Of a DNA stretch of 64,000 nucleotides, positions 34,525 through 41,785 are shown piece by piece. The DNA is taken from positions 372,001 through 436,000 of the forward strand of contig NZ_BNBL01000004.1 in assembly GCF_014655595.1 (NCBI RefSeq). Direction: 5' to 3'. The stretch comes from Streptomyces griseocarneus (lineage in GTDB: Bacteria; Actinomycetota; Actinomycetes; Streptomycetales; Streptomycetaceae). How positions within the stretch are numbered: the first letter of the stretch is position 1; each line of letters starts with the position of its first letter. The notes below the pieces were generated by a model, which saw only the letters and a program-made list of their open reading frames with translations, had not been told where the DNA came from and made no database searches. The position numbers and the translations under genes were made by a program.

Positions 34525-34576
34525 GTGCCGATGTCGCGGTGCCGGTGTCGCGGTGCTGATGTCGCGGTGCTCCGCG
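34525..34576. repeat. 14-bp tandem repeat in the cupin-gene leader
   Basis: Three full units at 34525-34538, 34539-34552 and 34553-34566 (consensus GTGCYGRTGTCGCG) plus a partial fourth to 34576. They lie between the oxygenase stop and the cupin ribosome binding site. They could be an iterated regulator site or a slippage-prone tract. Confidence 0.75.
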
Positions 34577-34661
34577 ATGCGCCCGGCTTCCGCGTGAGTG
34601 GGGCGGCCCGTACGCCTGGTAGGGGGTGGGACATAGGGGCCGCGGTGGTGCGGGTGCGGCC

Positions 34662-35672
34662 TTACTTGTCGCCGACGCGGCCCTGGACGCCGTCGATCCA
34701 GCGGTCGGCGTGGCGGTCGGCCGCGGCCTGGTCGCGGAAGGCGTACGTCTTCAGCAGCCAGCGCTGGCGGGCGCGCTCCGGGTCGTTGATCTCCATCTTG
34801 TCGCGGCTGTGGAGACCGTCCTGGTTGGCGAAGGTGAAGAGGTCGCCGGTCAGGATGCGGTGGCGCGTCTTGTCCGCGCGGACCAGGGCGTTCTTGAGCT
34901 CGAGCAGGGCGTCCTTGGCGATCTCCGGAGCGCCCTCGGCCACGGTGGTGCTCGTGTCCAGGTAGCGGAAGCTGTGGTTGTTCTCGAGGATGGCGTGGTT
35001 CTCGGAGACCGTCAGGTCGCCGTTGTTGTCCCGCGAGAAGACGTCGTACGGCGTGAAGAAGTACGGCTTGCGCAGCACTTCCTGGTGCTCCTCGGAGAGG
35101 TGCTTGAGCAGGTCGCGGCCGTCGACGAAGCCGGTGTAGATGTAGTCGCCGTCGGGGCTGCGCATGCCCAGCAGCGAGATGAAGTCGGCGCGGACCGGGT
35201 GCGCGGTGCGGTCGTTGTGGTAGACGAGCTCGCTGTCGCTGAAGCCGGTCTGCATGCCGCTGTAGCGGTTGATGGCGACGACGTCGATGAAGAAGTCGCC
35301 GTTGAAGCGGGTGCCGTAGGACAGCAGCGGGGTGCCCACGAGCTGGGCGAACAGCTCGAGGAAGGTCTCGCCGACGAACGTCTTCTTCTTGGCGTGCTTG
35401 TCCGCCACCGGGTCGTCCAGGTCCAGGACCGGGATCTCCGCGTCGAGCGGGCAGTTGCGCAGCAGGTGGGCCTGGGAGGCGCCGGACTCACGGTCGTGGC
35501 GGATGCGGCCGCACACCTCGGTGAAGAAGGCGGGAACCTCGCCCCGGTCCACCAGGTCCCCCACCGCACGGGAGAACGCCGAGTAGTCCTCGTACGGGCT
35601 CTTGGCGACTGCGCTCAGGACCTCGTACAGCTCACCGCGTTCGGCGTCGGACAGGACGTAGGACGGCTCCAT
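34662..35672 (-). CDS. Fe(II)/2-oxoglutarate-dependent oxygenase (clavaminate-synthase-like)
   Basis: A 336-residue non-haem iron oxygenase. The iron-binding HxD motif is His152-Asn-Asp154 in 'LVYHNDRTAHPVRADFISLLGMR', the distal His is ~288 in 'FANQDGLHSRDKMEI', and a 2-oxoglutarate-binding Arg is expected in 'ARQRWLLKTY' (~302-304). The pattern resembles the TauD/clavaminate-synthase superfamily that hydroxylates amino acids. The Asp is retained, so it is a hydroxylase or desaturase, not a halogenase (which would have HxG/A). In cluster A it likely oxidises the aminotransferase product or a related acid. It is divergent from the TetR gene, across a region with GACTTGTGG direct repeats. Confidence 0.82.
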   Translation of the reverse strand: MEPSYVLSDAERGELYEVLSAVAKSPYEDYSAFSRAVGDLVDRGEVPAFFTEVCGRIRHDRESGASQAHLLRNCPLDAEIPVLDLDDPVADKHAKKKTFVGETFLELFAQLVGTPLLSYGTRFNGDFFIDVVAINRYSGMQTGFSDSELVYHNDRTAHPVRADFISLLGMRSPDGDYIYTGFVDGRDLLKHLSEEHQEVLRKPYFFTPYDVFSRDNNGDLTVSENHAILENNHSFRYLDTSTTVAEGAPEIAKDALLELKNALVRADKTRHRILTGDLFTFANQDGLHSRDKMEINDPERARQRWLLKTYAFRDQAAADRHADRWIDGVQGRVGDK

Positions 35673-35701
35673 AACCTCACCAATCTTTCCCCAAGGGCAA
35701 T

Positions 35702-35730
35702 GACTTGTGGCCGGTGCCCAAGACTTGTGG
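35702..35730. promoter_or_regulatory. Direct repeat GACTTGTGG, candidate activator or repressor site
   Basis: GACTTGTGG occurs at 35702-35710 and 35722-35730, a 20-bp period. It lies 30 bp upstream of the oxygenase ATG and within the divergent region shared with the TetR gene. Direct repeats with about two-turn spacing are typical of SARP-type sites (a SARP is encoded at 37804-38595), but the period is slightly short. Confidence 0.4.
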
Positions 35731-35947
35731 TCAAGAGAAGTGTCGGTTCCGCGGCCGGTTCGTACATCGCCCTACGGTTGAAAGGCAGGTATTCGCCTCC
35801 CACCGCGGGAGTGGATCGACCGCATAAAAAGTGGAGACGGCCCGCCGGACCACCACCAAAGGAGGAGACGGGCCCGGTCACTTGCGGCGGGACCGGCGGT
35901 TCGGGCGCGGCTTGCACGCGATTCGGGAGGTTGCGCATAGTCGCCGT

Positions 35948-36523
35948 ATGTCGACTGCGGAACGCCTTATCGAGAGCACGAGGGAACTGCTGTGGGAGCG
36001 GGGGTACACGGGCACCAGCCCGCGGGCCATCCAGCAGCGGGCGGGGGCGGGCCAGGGGAGCATGTACCACCACTTCTCCGGTAAGCCGGAGCTGGCACTG
36101 GCGGCCCTGCGGCGCAGCGCCGAGCGGCTGAAGGCCGATGCGGAGGTCTGGCTCGGGGGACCGGGCGGCTCCGTCGAGCGGATCACCGCATATTTGCTTT
36201 CGGAAAGAGAAGTACTGCGCGGCTGCCCGGTGGGGCGCATGGCGCAGGACGTGGAGGTCGTCGGCGACCCGGTGATGTCCGAGACGGTGGACGGCGCCTT
36301 CCGGTGGCTGCGCGGCCGCCTGGAGGAAATCCTGGAGGAGGGCCGGCGCGGCGGCGAGTTCCCCGCCGGCTTCGACGCGGCCGGCACGGCGGCCGTGATC
36401 GTGGCGGTCGTGCAGGGCGGGTACGTCCTGGCGCGCGCCGCCGGGAGCGCCGAGCCCTTCGAGCGGGCCGTCGGCGGAGTGCTGGGCCTGCTGGGGGCGG
36501 CGCCGGCCGCCGTGGCGGCGTGA
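35948..36523 (+). CDS. TetR-family transcriptional regulator
   Basis: A 191-residue repressor from ATG 35948. The N-terminal helix-turn-helix is 'AERLIESTRELLWERGYTGTSPRAIQQRAGAGQGSMYHHFSGKPELALAALRR'. The C-terminal domain, 'LLSEREVLRGCPVGRMAQDVEVVGDPVM...', resembles the YxaF/LmrA-like TetR branch. It is divergent from the 2OG-oxygenase gene and convergent with the GAPDH gene. It may control the oxygenase/cupin/MFS block or sense the toxic product. Confidence 0.87.
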   Translation: MSTAERLIESTRELLWERGYTGTSPRAIQQRAGAGQGSMYHHFSGKPELALAALRRSAERLKADAEVWLGGPGGSVERITAYLLSEREVLRGCPVGRMAQDVEVVGDPVMSETVDGAFRWLRGRLEEILEEGRRGGEFPAGFDAAGTAAVIVAVVQGGYVLARAAGSAEPFERAVGGVLGLLGAAPAAVAA

Positions 36524-36526
36524 GGG

Positions 36527-36572
36527 CCGGCGCGGCCCCCCCCCGCCGCTGCGGTGAGGGCGGCCGCGCCGG
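36527..36572. terminator. Bidirectional hairpin between TetR and GAPDH genes
   Basis: CCGGCGCGGCC (36527-36537) is complementary to GGCCGCGCCGG (36562-36572), 11 bp, between the convergent genes ending at 36523 and 36579. Confidence 0.65.
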
Positions 36573-36578
36573 ACGGTC

Positions 36579-37592
36579 TCAGTCCCGGCCGCCGACCATG
36601 AGGGCCAGGTCGAGGGTGCGGTGCGAGAAGCCGTACTCGTTGTCGTACCAGCCGATGGCCTTGACCACGGAGCCGCCGCCGGGGCGGTCGCTGACCATGG
36701 TCAGCTGGGCGTCGAAGGTGCACGAGGCCGGGGTGCTGACGATGTCCGAGGAGACGATGGGGTCCTCGGTGTAGACCAGGTAGTCCGCGAGGTCGCCCTC
36801 GGCCGCCTTGCGGAACGCCTCGTTGACCTCCTCGGCGGTGACCACGCGGTCCAGCTCGACGGTCAGGTCGACCACGGAGCCGTCGATGACGGGCACCCGC
36901 ATCGACAGGCCGTCCAGGCGGCCGGCCAGCTCGGGCAGGACCAGCCCGATGGCGCGGGCGGCACCGGTGCTCGTGGGGACGATGTTGGCGGCCGCGGCCC
37001 GCGCGCGACGGTAGTCCTTGTGCGGGACGTCCTGGATGCGCTGGTCGCTGGTGTAGGCGTGGACCGTGTTCATCAGGCCGCGCTGGATGCCGAAGCTGTC
37101 GTTGAGGACCTTGGCCATCATCGCGGCGCAGTTCGTGGTGCACGAGGCGTTGGAGATGATCCGCTGGCTGCCGTCGTACGCGTCGGAGTTGACGCCCATC
37201 ACGACGGTGAGGTCCTCGCCGGTCGCCGGCGCCGAGATCAGCACGCGGCGCGCACCGGCGTCGAGGTGACGCTGAGCGTCCTTCGCGTTCGTGAATACGC
37301 CGGTGGACTCGACCACGACGTCGACGTCCAGCTCGCCCCACGGCAGGTCCGCCGGGTCCTTCTCGCTCAGGACGCGTATGCGGCGACCGTCCACCACGAG
37401 GTGGTCCCCGTCGACCTCCACGCGGCCGTCGAGGCGGCCGTGCACGGAGTCGTACTTCAGCAGGTGGGCCAGCAGGGCGGGCTCGCTGAGGTCGTTCACG
37501 GCGACGATTTCCACGTCGCTCCGGCGCAGTGCTGCGCGGGCGACGGTGCGGCCGATGCGGCCGAAGCCGTTGATGGCAAGACGCAGAGTCAT
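36579..37592 (-). CDS. gap: Type I glyceraldehyde-3-phosphate dehydrogenase (cluster copy)
   Basis: A 337-residue NAD-dependent GAPDH: 'LAINGFGRIGRTVARAAL' (nucleotide fold), catalytic Cys151 in 'ASCTTNC', His178 in 'NTVHAYTSDQ', and 'WYDNEYGFSHR' at the C-terminus. Length is normal and no key residue is lost. Directly after CTTNC the sequence is A-A-M-M where housekeeping enzymes commonly have L/V-A-P, a change beside the active site. It lies among regulators in a biosynthetic cluster, without pgk or tpi, unlike a glycolytic operon. In known pentalenolactone and heptelidic acid clusters an extra GAPDH confers self-resistance; the same is inferred here but not shown. Confidence 0.9.
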   Translation of the reverse strand: MTLRLAINGFGRIGRTVARAALRRSDVEIVAVNDLSEPALLAHLLKYDSVHGRLDGRVEVDGDHLVVDGRRIRVLSEKDPADLPWGELDVDVVVESTGVFTNAKDAQRHLDAGARRVLISAPATGEDLTVVMGVNSDAYDGSQRIISNASCTTNCAAMMAKVLNDSFGIQRGLMNTVHAYTSDQRIQDVPHKDYRRARAAAANIVPTSTGAARAIGLVLPELAGRLDGLSMRVPVIDGSVVDLTVELDRVVTAEEVNEAFRKAAEGDLADYLVYTEDPIVSSDIVSTPASCTFDAQLTMVSDRPGGGSVVKAIGWYDNEYGFSHRTLDLALMVGGRD

Positions 37593-37803
37593 GTGATCCG
37601 AGTCCCTTCTCGAGGTTCAAACGGATACGAGACGCGCCGTCGCGAACGGCGCGCCAGAAGAAGAACTGGCGGGGCGTGAGAGAAAGCGCCGTTGCAATTC
37701 AGTGCCCGCTACGGAGAGTCTAGGCGGTTCGCCGACAACGCTCCTTACCCGGTGGGTGTGTTCTGCATCTATCAGTGGAATGGCAGCCACCAAAGCCGGT
37801 GCG

Positions 37804-38595
37804 TCAGGCGGACACCGGGAGGATTCCGTCGACCGGCCGCTCGAGCCAGGCCTCGCGGTCGAGCATCGCCCGGTGCAGCCGGCGCAGCCGGTCGCCGGGC
37901 TCCAGCCCCAGTGTCCTGGCGAGGCGCTCGCGGAGCTCGCCGTACTTCGCGAGCGCCTCGGCCGGGCGGCCGCTGCGGTAGAGCGCCAGCATCAGATAGC
38001 CGTGGACGGTCTCGCGCTCGGGGTATTCGAAGGCGAGCTGGAAGAGCTCGCTCAGCGCGCTCCGCTCCTGGCCGAGCAGCAGCTGGATCTCGAGCTTGCG
38101 TTCGTAGGAGGCCATCCACGACTCGTCGAGCGAACGGCCGAGCAGTTCCAGGGCCGGGACGGTCCGCAGATCGGCCAGCGCCGGGCCCCTCCACAGGGCC
38201 AGCGCCTGCCGCAGGTCCTCGGCCTCCCTCTCCAGCTCGGCGGTGCTCCGCGGCCCGTAGCGGCGCGAGGAGAGCCGGGTGAACTCGGTGAGGTCGAAGC
38301 CGTGCCGGTCGAGCCGGAGCACATAGCCCGGATGCACATGGGTGAGGTCGGCGGGGTCGAACCCGAGGGGCCTGAGCCGGCGGCGGATCTGGGACATGTA
38401 GACCTGGAGGGCGGCTCGTGCCGTGGGGGGAGCGGAATCCCGCCACAGGAACTCGACGAGGTCGTCGACGGACAGGCACCGGCCGTTGTTCAGGCAGAGG
38501 TAGGCCAGCAGCGACCGCTGCTTGGGCGCCCGGGGCGTGCACACCGTTCCCTCGTCGCCCGCGACTTCGAAGTGTCCAAGTATCCGGAACTGCAC
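37804..38595 (-). CDS. SARP-family pathway-specific activator
   Basis: A 263-residue Streptomyces antibiotic regulatory protein. The N-terminal OmpR-like DNA-binding domain is 'FRILGHFEVAGDEGTVCTPRAPKQRSLLAYLCLNNGRCLSVDDLVEFLWRDSAPPTARAALQVYMSQIRRRL'. The BTAD follows ('YGPRSTAELEREAEDLRQALALWRGPALADLRTVPALELLGRSLDESWMASYERKLEIQLLLGQ'). It has no NB-ARC or TPR part, the short DnrI/ActII-ORF4 format. SARPs bind direct repeats near -35 and activate biosynthetic operons. It marks the right end of cluster A and is the most probable main activator. Start GTG 38595. Confidence 0.9.
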   Translation of the reverse strand: MQFRILGHFEVAGDEGTVCTPRAPKQRSLLAYLCLNNGRCLSVDDLVEFLWRDSAPPTARAALQVYMSQIRRRLRPLGFDPADLTHVHPGYVLRLDRHGFDLTEFTRLSSRRYGPRSTAELEREAEDLRQALALWRGPALADLRTVPALELLGRSLDESWMASYERKLEIQLLLGQERSALSELFQLAFEYPERETVHGYLMLALYRSGRPAEALAKYGELRERLARTLGLEPGDRLRRLHRAMLDREAWLERPVDGILPVSA

Positions 38596-38799
38596 GAGAG
38601 TCCTTGTCCGTCGGGTCCCGGCCGGCGGCCCCCGGCCAGGGACCTCGAGCCGTCGGGTCGACGGTACCCGAACGACGATCTTGGCCGGATCCCGTCTCTC
38701 GTCGGCCTCTCGTCTTTGCCATCTCTTTGCCTGCGGTGTCGCGTGCGGCCGCGACGTAGGTCGGCGACGGGCAGGCGCGCGGACCCCCAGGAGCCTCCG

Positions 38800-39672
38800 C
38801 TACTGGTTGGCCAGCAGGTCGGTGCGGTGCTGTTCGAGATCGGTAACGCTGTCGAGGTTCAGCGCGGCCGTGTACTGGGAGTGCACCCCGTCGGGACCCG
38901 TCTCCTTGGTCAGCATCATGTTGTCCGCGAAGCCCCAGCTGCCGCCTGTGTAGACGCCCTTGATCCTGCCGTCCACCGTCCCGACGGCGTCGAAGGGGCC
39001 GCCCCGCCAGCGGAAGGTCCAGTGGATCCGGTACCAGGCGTCCAACTGCTCCGGGGCGGCCAGGAAGTGCCCGGCGCCCGGGTCCCGGGGATCGGCCACA
39101 AGGCCCTCAGGCCGGTCATCCCCGGTGGTCAGAGCGATGAGGCCGGAGGCGTCTGCCTCGGCAGCAGCCGGATACGTCCGGCCGCGGTAGACCGCATAGG
39201 CCTTGAGGTGAAAGTGGTCAACCTCGGCCAGACGCCGCACCAGGGCGTGCAGGGGCTGGAGTAGGTCCTCACGGTGCTCCTCCAGCTCCGTGACCTCGTC
39301 GCGGGGGAAGACTCTGCGGTAGCGGATGCCCTCGCGCTTGAGGTGCTCCGTGGCGAAGTGTTCGTCGGAGCCGAGGTATTCGCCCTTGAGCGTCGTGGGC
39401 GTGGCGGCGATGCACTTGAAGAGCTCGCCGCGCCAGCGGAACGTCCACGTCACGGCGTACCAGGCGTCCAGGCGCTCCGGCGGAACCGGGTATCCCACCG
39501 AACCGTCGGCGGCCTCGCGCGGCGCGAGCCCTTCGGGTGCGGGGCGGCCTGGCTCGGGTAGCAGCTCGACGCACGGCCACAGACCCGCGGCGCCACGGGC
39601 CCGGTAGAGGTCTCCGTGGAAGGCGGCGATCTTGCCCTTGACGAGGAACGGGAAACCCGCAGTGTCAGTCAT
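38800..39672 (-). CDS. Probable immunity protein with a duplicated module
   Basis: A 290-residue soluble protein from ATG 39672, which overlaps the stop of the toxin-like gene by 8 nt. It is internally duplicated. The first half has 'PPERLDAWYAVTWTFRWRGELFKCIAAT...LKGEYLGSDEHFATE' and 'VTELEEHREDLL'; the second has 'APEQLDAWYRIHWTFRWRGGPFDAVGTV...IKGVYTGG' and 'VTDLEQHRTDLLAN'. No enzyme motif or signal peptide is visible, and the family is not recognised. Position last in the operon directly behind a protein with a toxin-like C-terminus suggests it neutralises that domain. Function is inferred from context only. Confidence 0.65.
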   Translation of the reverse strand: MTDTAGFPFLVKGKIAAFHGDLYRARGAAGLWPCVELLPEPGRPAPEGLAPREAADGSVGYPVPPERLDAWYAVTWTFRWRGELFKCIAATPTTLKGEYLGSDEHFATEHLKREGIRYRRVFPRDEVTELEEHREDLLQPLHALVRRLAEVDHFHLKAYAVYRGRTYPAAAEADASGLIALTTGDDRPEGLVADPRDPGAGHFLAAPEQLDAWYRIHWTFRWRGGPFDAVGTVDGRIKGVYTGGSWGFADNMMLTKETGPDGVHSQYTAALNLDSVTDLEQHRTDLLANQ

Positions 39673-41785
39673 ACTTTTTCCACAGCCCTTCATTCTTGTC
39701 GAAGAAACCGACGGCCTTTTCGGTGCCATCGGCGTGCATACGCCAGATCTCAGCATGGTCGGGGAAGCTGGTCAGCTCGGCGCTCCACTCCGGGACACCC
39801 CCGGCGGTGTAGCCGGTGCCGAGGAACGGATCACGCCAGGCCCGTCCCTCGCTCTGGCCGGTCATGCCGGCGACGCGGTCGGCCAGTTCCTTGTCGCCGA
39901 CAGAGCCGAGGGACGGTTCGGCGTGGATGTCGTGCGGTGCCGGGAAGCGCAACTGGTAAGCCTCGGACGCACCCGGAGGGACGGGGGTCCAGCCGGCACC
40001 GCCATCGTCGAGAGCGAGCCCGTCGCGCAGTTGGTCCATGGTACGTAGGTCGGCGGTGTCGCAGCCGCGCGCGATGGAGCCGCCGAACGCGCCGGGGTCG
40101 AAGGGGGGATGATCGCCGAACTCCGTGTCGTTGTCCAGGTATGCCTGCATGGTTTCGTGCGGGATGACCTTGGTCACCATTTGACCCTTGTCGATCTTGA
40201 TCGTGTCACGAACCCCGACGACCTCGCGAGCCTGCGCGTCGCTCAGGTCGTTGGTGCGGGAGAGCCGGAGCTTGTCATGCTCGGAGGGGTCCAGGCCGCG
40301 CTTCGCCAACTGGTCGTCGAGTTCCTTCTGGTAGTAGCGGCCGTCGCGCAACGCATCGTTGCCGTACCGTCCCGAAGCCTCATCAAACGGGTCCACGGCA
40401 TCCGTAGCCGAATCCTCCGACTCATCAGCCTGGCCCCGACCGTCCACGGCTGTATCCGGAGCATCGTCGGCCGTATCCGAAACATCGGTCGGCGGCTCCG
40501 AAACGTCGACCGGAGCGGGCGGCTCTGGAGCATCGTCAGCCCGCTCCGAAGCCTCGTCGGTGAAATCCGCGGCCTCGTCGACCGGGGCTGATTGCACCGG
40601 AGCGTCGATCGGCGCCGCCGGCTCCGGGGCCTCATCAGCCGAGCCCAAGGCGTCCGCAGGCGACTCCCGCGCCTCGTCAGCCAGGTCCGGACCGTCCAGA
40701 GCCCGCTCCGGAGCATCGTCGGCCGGATCCGAAGAATCAGTCGGCGGCTCCGGGGCCTCGTCGGGATCGTCCGTGTCCTCTCCGTGTGGTGCTGATTCCG
40801 CGACCTCGTGCGCCTCGGACTCGGCCGGCTCGGGAGCGTCGTCGGCCGATTCGGCGGCACTCTCGGCCTCCGTCGGCTCAGGAGCGTCGTCGACGGATTC
40901 GAAGGCTTCCTCGGCCTCGGCCGGCTCAGGAGCGTCCTCGGACTCGCCTGGCTCAGGGGATTCGTCGGCCTCCGTCGGCTCAGGAGCGTCGTCGACGGAA
41001 TCGACGGCTTCCTCGGATTCAGCTACCTCAGAAGCATCCTCAGCCTCAGCCACCTCAGGAGCATCGTCGGGCTCGTCCTGCCCCTCCGGGTTCCCGGACT
41101 CCGCCGGGTTCTCGGGTTCGCCGGACCAGGACGGCTGGTCCTGGTCCTCGCCGGACTCCTGGGCGGCGGCGTCCGGCGTCTCCGCCGCCTCTTCGACGGC
41201 CGTGGAGCTCGCCGGTTCGGGGGACTCGTCGTCGGATGCGTTCGCGTCCCCCGCCTGGCCATCGGCGTGTTCAGTGGCGCCGTCGTCGGCTGCGGACGAG
41301 TCGGCCGGTGGGTCCGGCTGCTCGGAGGCGGCCGACTCGGGCGCGTCCGGGGCTTCGGGCGCGTCCTGGGCTTCGGCCGCGTTCTGGGCCTCCGGCGCGG
41401 TGTCGGAGGGCTCGGGTGCCTCCTCCGCCTCTCCCGCAGCCGCCGGCTCCGGTGCGTCGTCGGAGTCCTCGGAGTCCTCGGAGTCCCCGGAGTCCCCGGA
41501 GTCCTCGGTTGCCTCCGCGTCGTTCGCGTTCGCTTCCGCTCCGGCATCGGCGGAGCCGGGGGCCTCGTCCGCCCGGTCCGGTTCGGGCGCGTCGTCGTCG
41601 CCGGAGTCGTCCGTAGCGGCGGCGCTGTCACCCGTCTCAGCGGTGTGCCCCGGTTGTTCCGGAGGCGAGGCGCCGTCCGTCGCGGAGGCGTCCTGGGCGC
41701 CCGCAGGCTCGGGCGCCTCGTCCGACGCGTCGGACGCCGACGGTTGCTCGGGCGGCTGTTCGGTCTCAGTAGGGCGATCGCTCAT
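39665..41785 (-). CDS. Acidic repeat protein with toxin-like C-terminal domain
   Basis: A 706-residue protein in two parts. Residues 1 to ~460 are almost entirely Asp, Glu, Ala, Pro and Ser in degenerate 'DDAPEPxE' and 'DEAPEPAxxxD' repeats, strongly acidic and disordered. Residues ~462-706 are of normal composition and predicted globular ('DPFDEASGRYGNDALRDGRYYQKELDDQL', 'MQAYLDNDTEFGDHPPFDPGAFGGSIARG', 'DPFLGTGYTAGGVPEWSAEL'), resembling C-terminal effector domains of polymorphic toxins. No signal peptide is present. The start overlaps the upstream ATPase stop (ATGA). It is probably delivered or translocated by that ATPase, with immunity encoded downstream. No catalytic residues could be assigned. 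Confidence 0.65.
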   Translation of the reverse strand: MSDRPTETEQPPEQPSASDASDEAPEPAGAQDASATDGASPPEQPGHTAETGDSAAATDDSGDDDAPEPDRADEAPGSADAGAEANANDAEATEDSGDSGDSEDSEDSDDAPEPAAAGEAEEAPEPSDTAPEAQNAAEAQDAPEAPDAPESAASEQPDPPADSSAADDGATEHADGQAGDANASDDESPEPASSTAVEEAAETPDAAAQESGEDQDQPSWSGEPENPAESGNPEGQDEPDDAPEVAEAEDASEVAESEEAVDSVDDAPEPTEADESPEPGESEDAPEPAEAEEAFESVDDAPEPTEAESAAESADDAPEPAESEAHEVAESAPHGEDTDDPDEAPEPPTDSSDPADDAPERALDGPDLADEARESPADALGSADEAPEPAAPIDAPVQSAPVDEAADFTDEASERADDAPEPPAPVDVSEPPTDVSDTADDAPDTAVDGRGQADESEDSATDAVDPFDEASGRYGNDALRDGRYYQKELDDQLAKRGLDPSEHDKLRLSRTNDLSDAQAREVVGVRDTIKIDKGQMVTKVIPHETMQAYLDNDTEFGDHPPFDPGAFGGSIARGCDTADLRTMDQLRDGLALDDGGAGWTPVPPGASEAYQLRFPAPHDIHAEPSLGSVGDKELADRVAGMTGQSEGRAWRDPFLGTGYTAGGVPEWSAELTSFPDHAEIWRMHADGTEKAVGFFDKNEGLWKKYD

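Noticed and set aside
34525..34576. Tandem repeat considered as a CRISPR remnant
   Set aside because: Units are 14 bp without spacers and no cas genes are present.
34662..35672. 2OG enzyme as a BesD-type amino-acid halogenase
   Set aside because: The iron motif is H-N-D; halogenases replace the Asp by Gly or Ala.
36579..37592. GAPDH taken as proof of a pentalenolactone cluster
   Set aside because: No terpene cyclase, P450 or other pentalenolactone genes are present.
19881..38595. Cluster A as a phosphonate (phosphinothricin or FR-900098-like) pathway because of the synthase plus aconitase-type genes
   Set aside because: No PEP mutase or phosphonopyruvate decarboxylase gene is present in the window.
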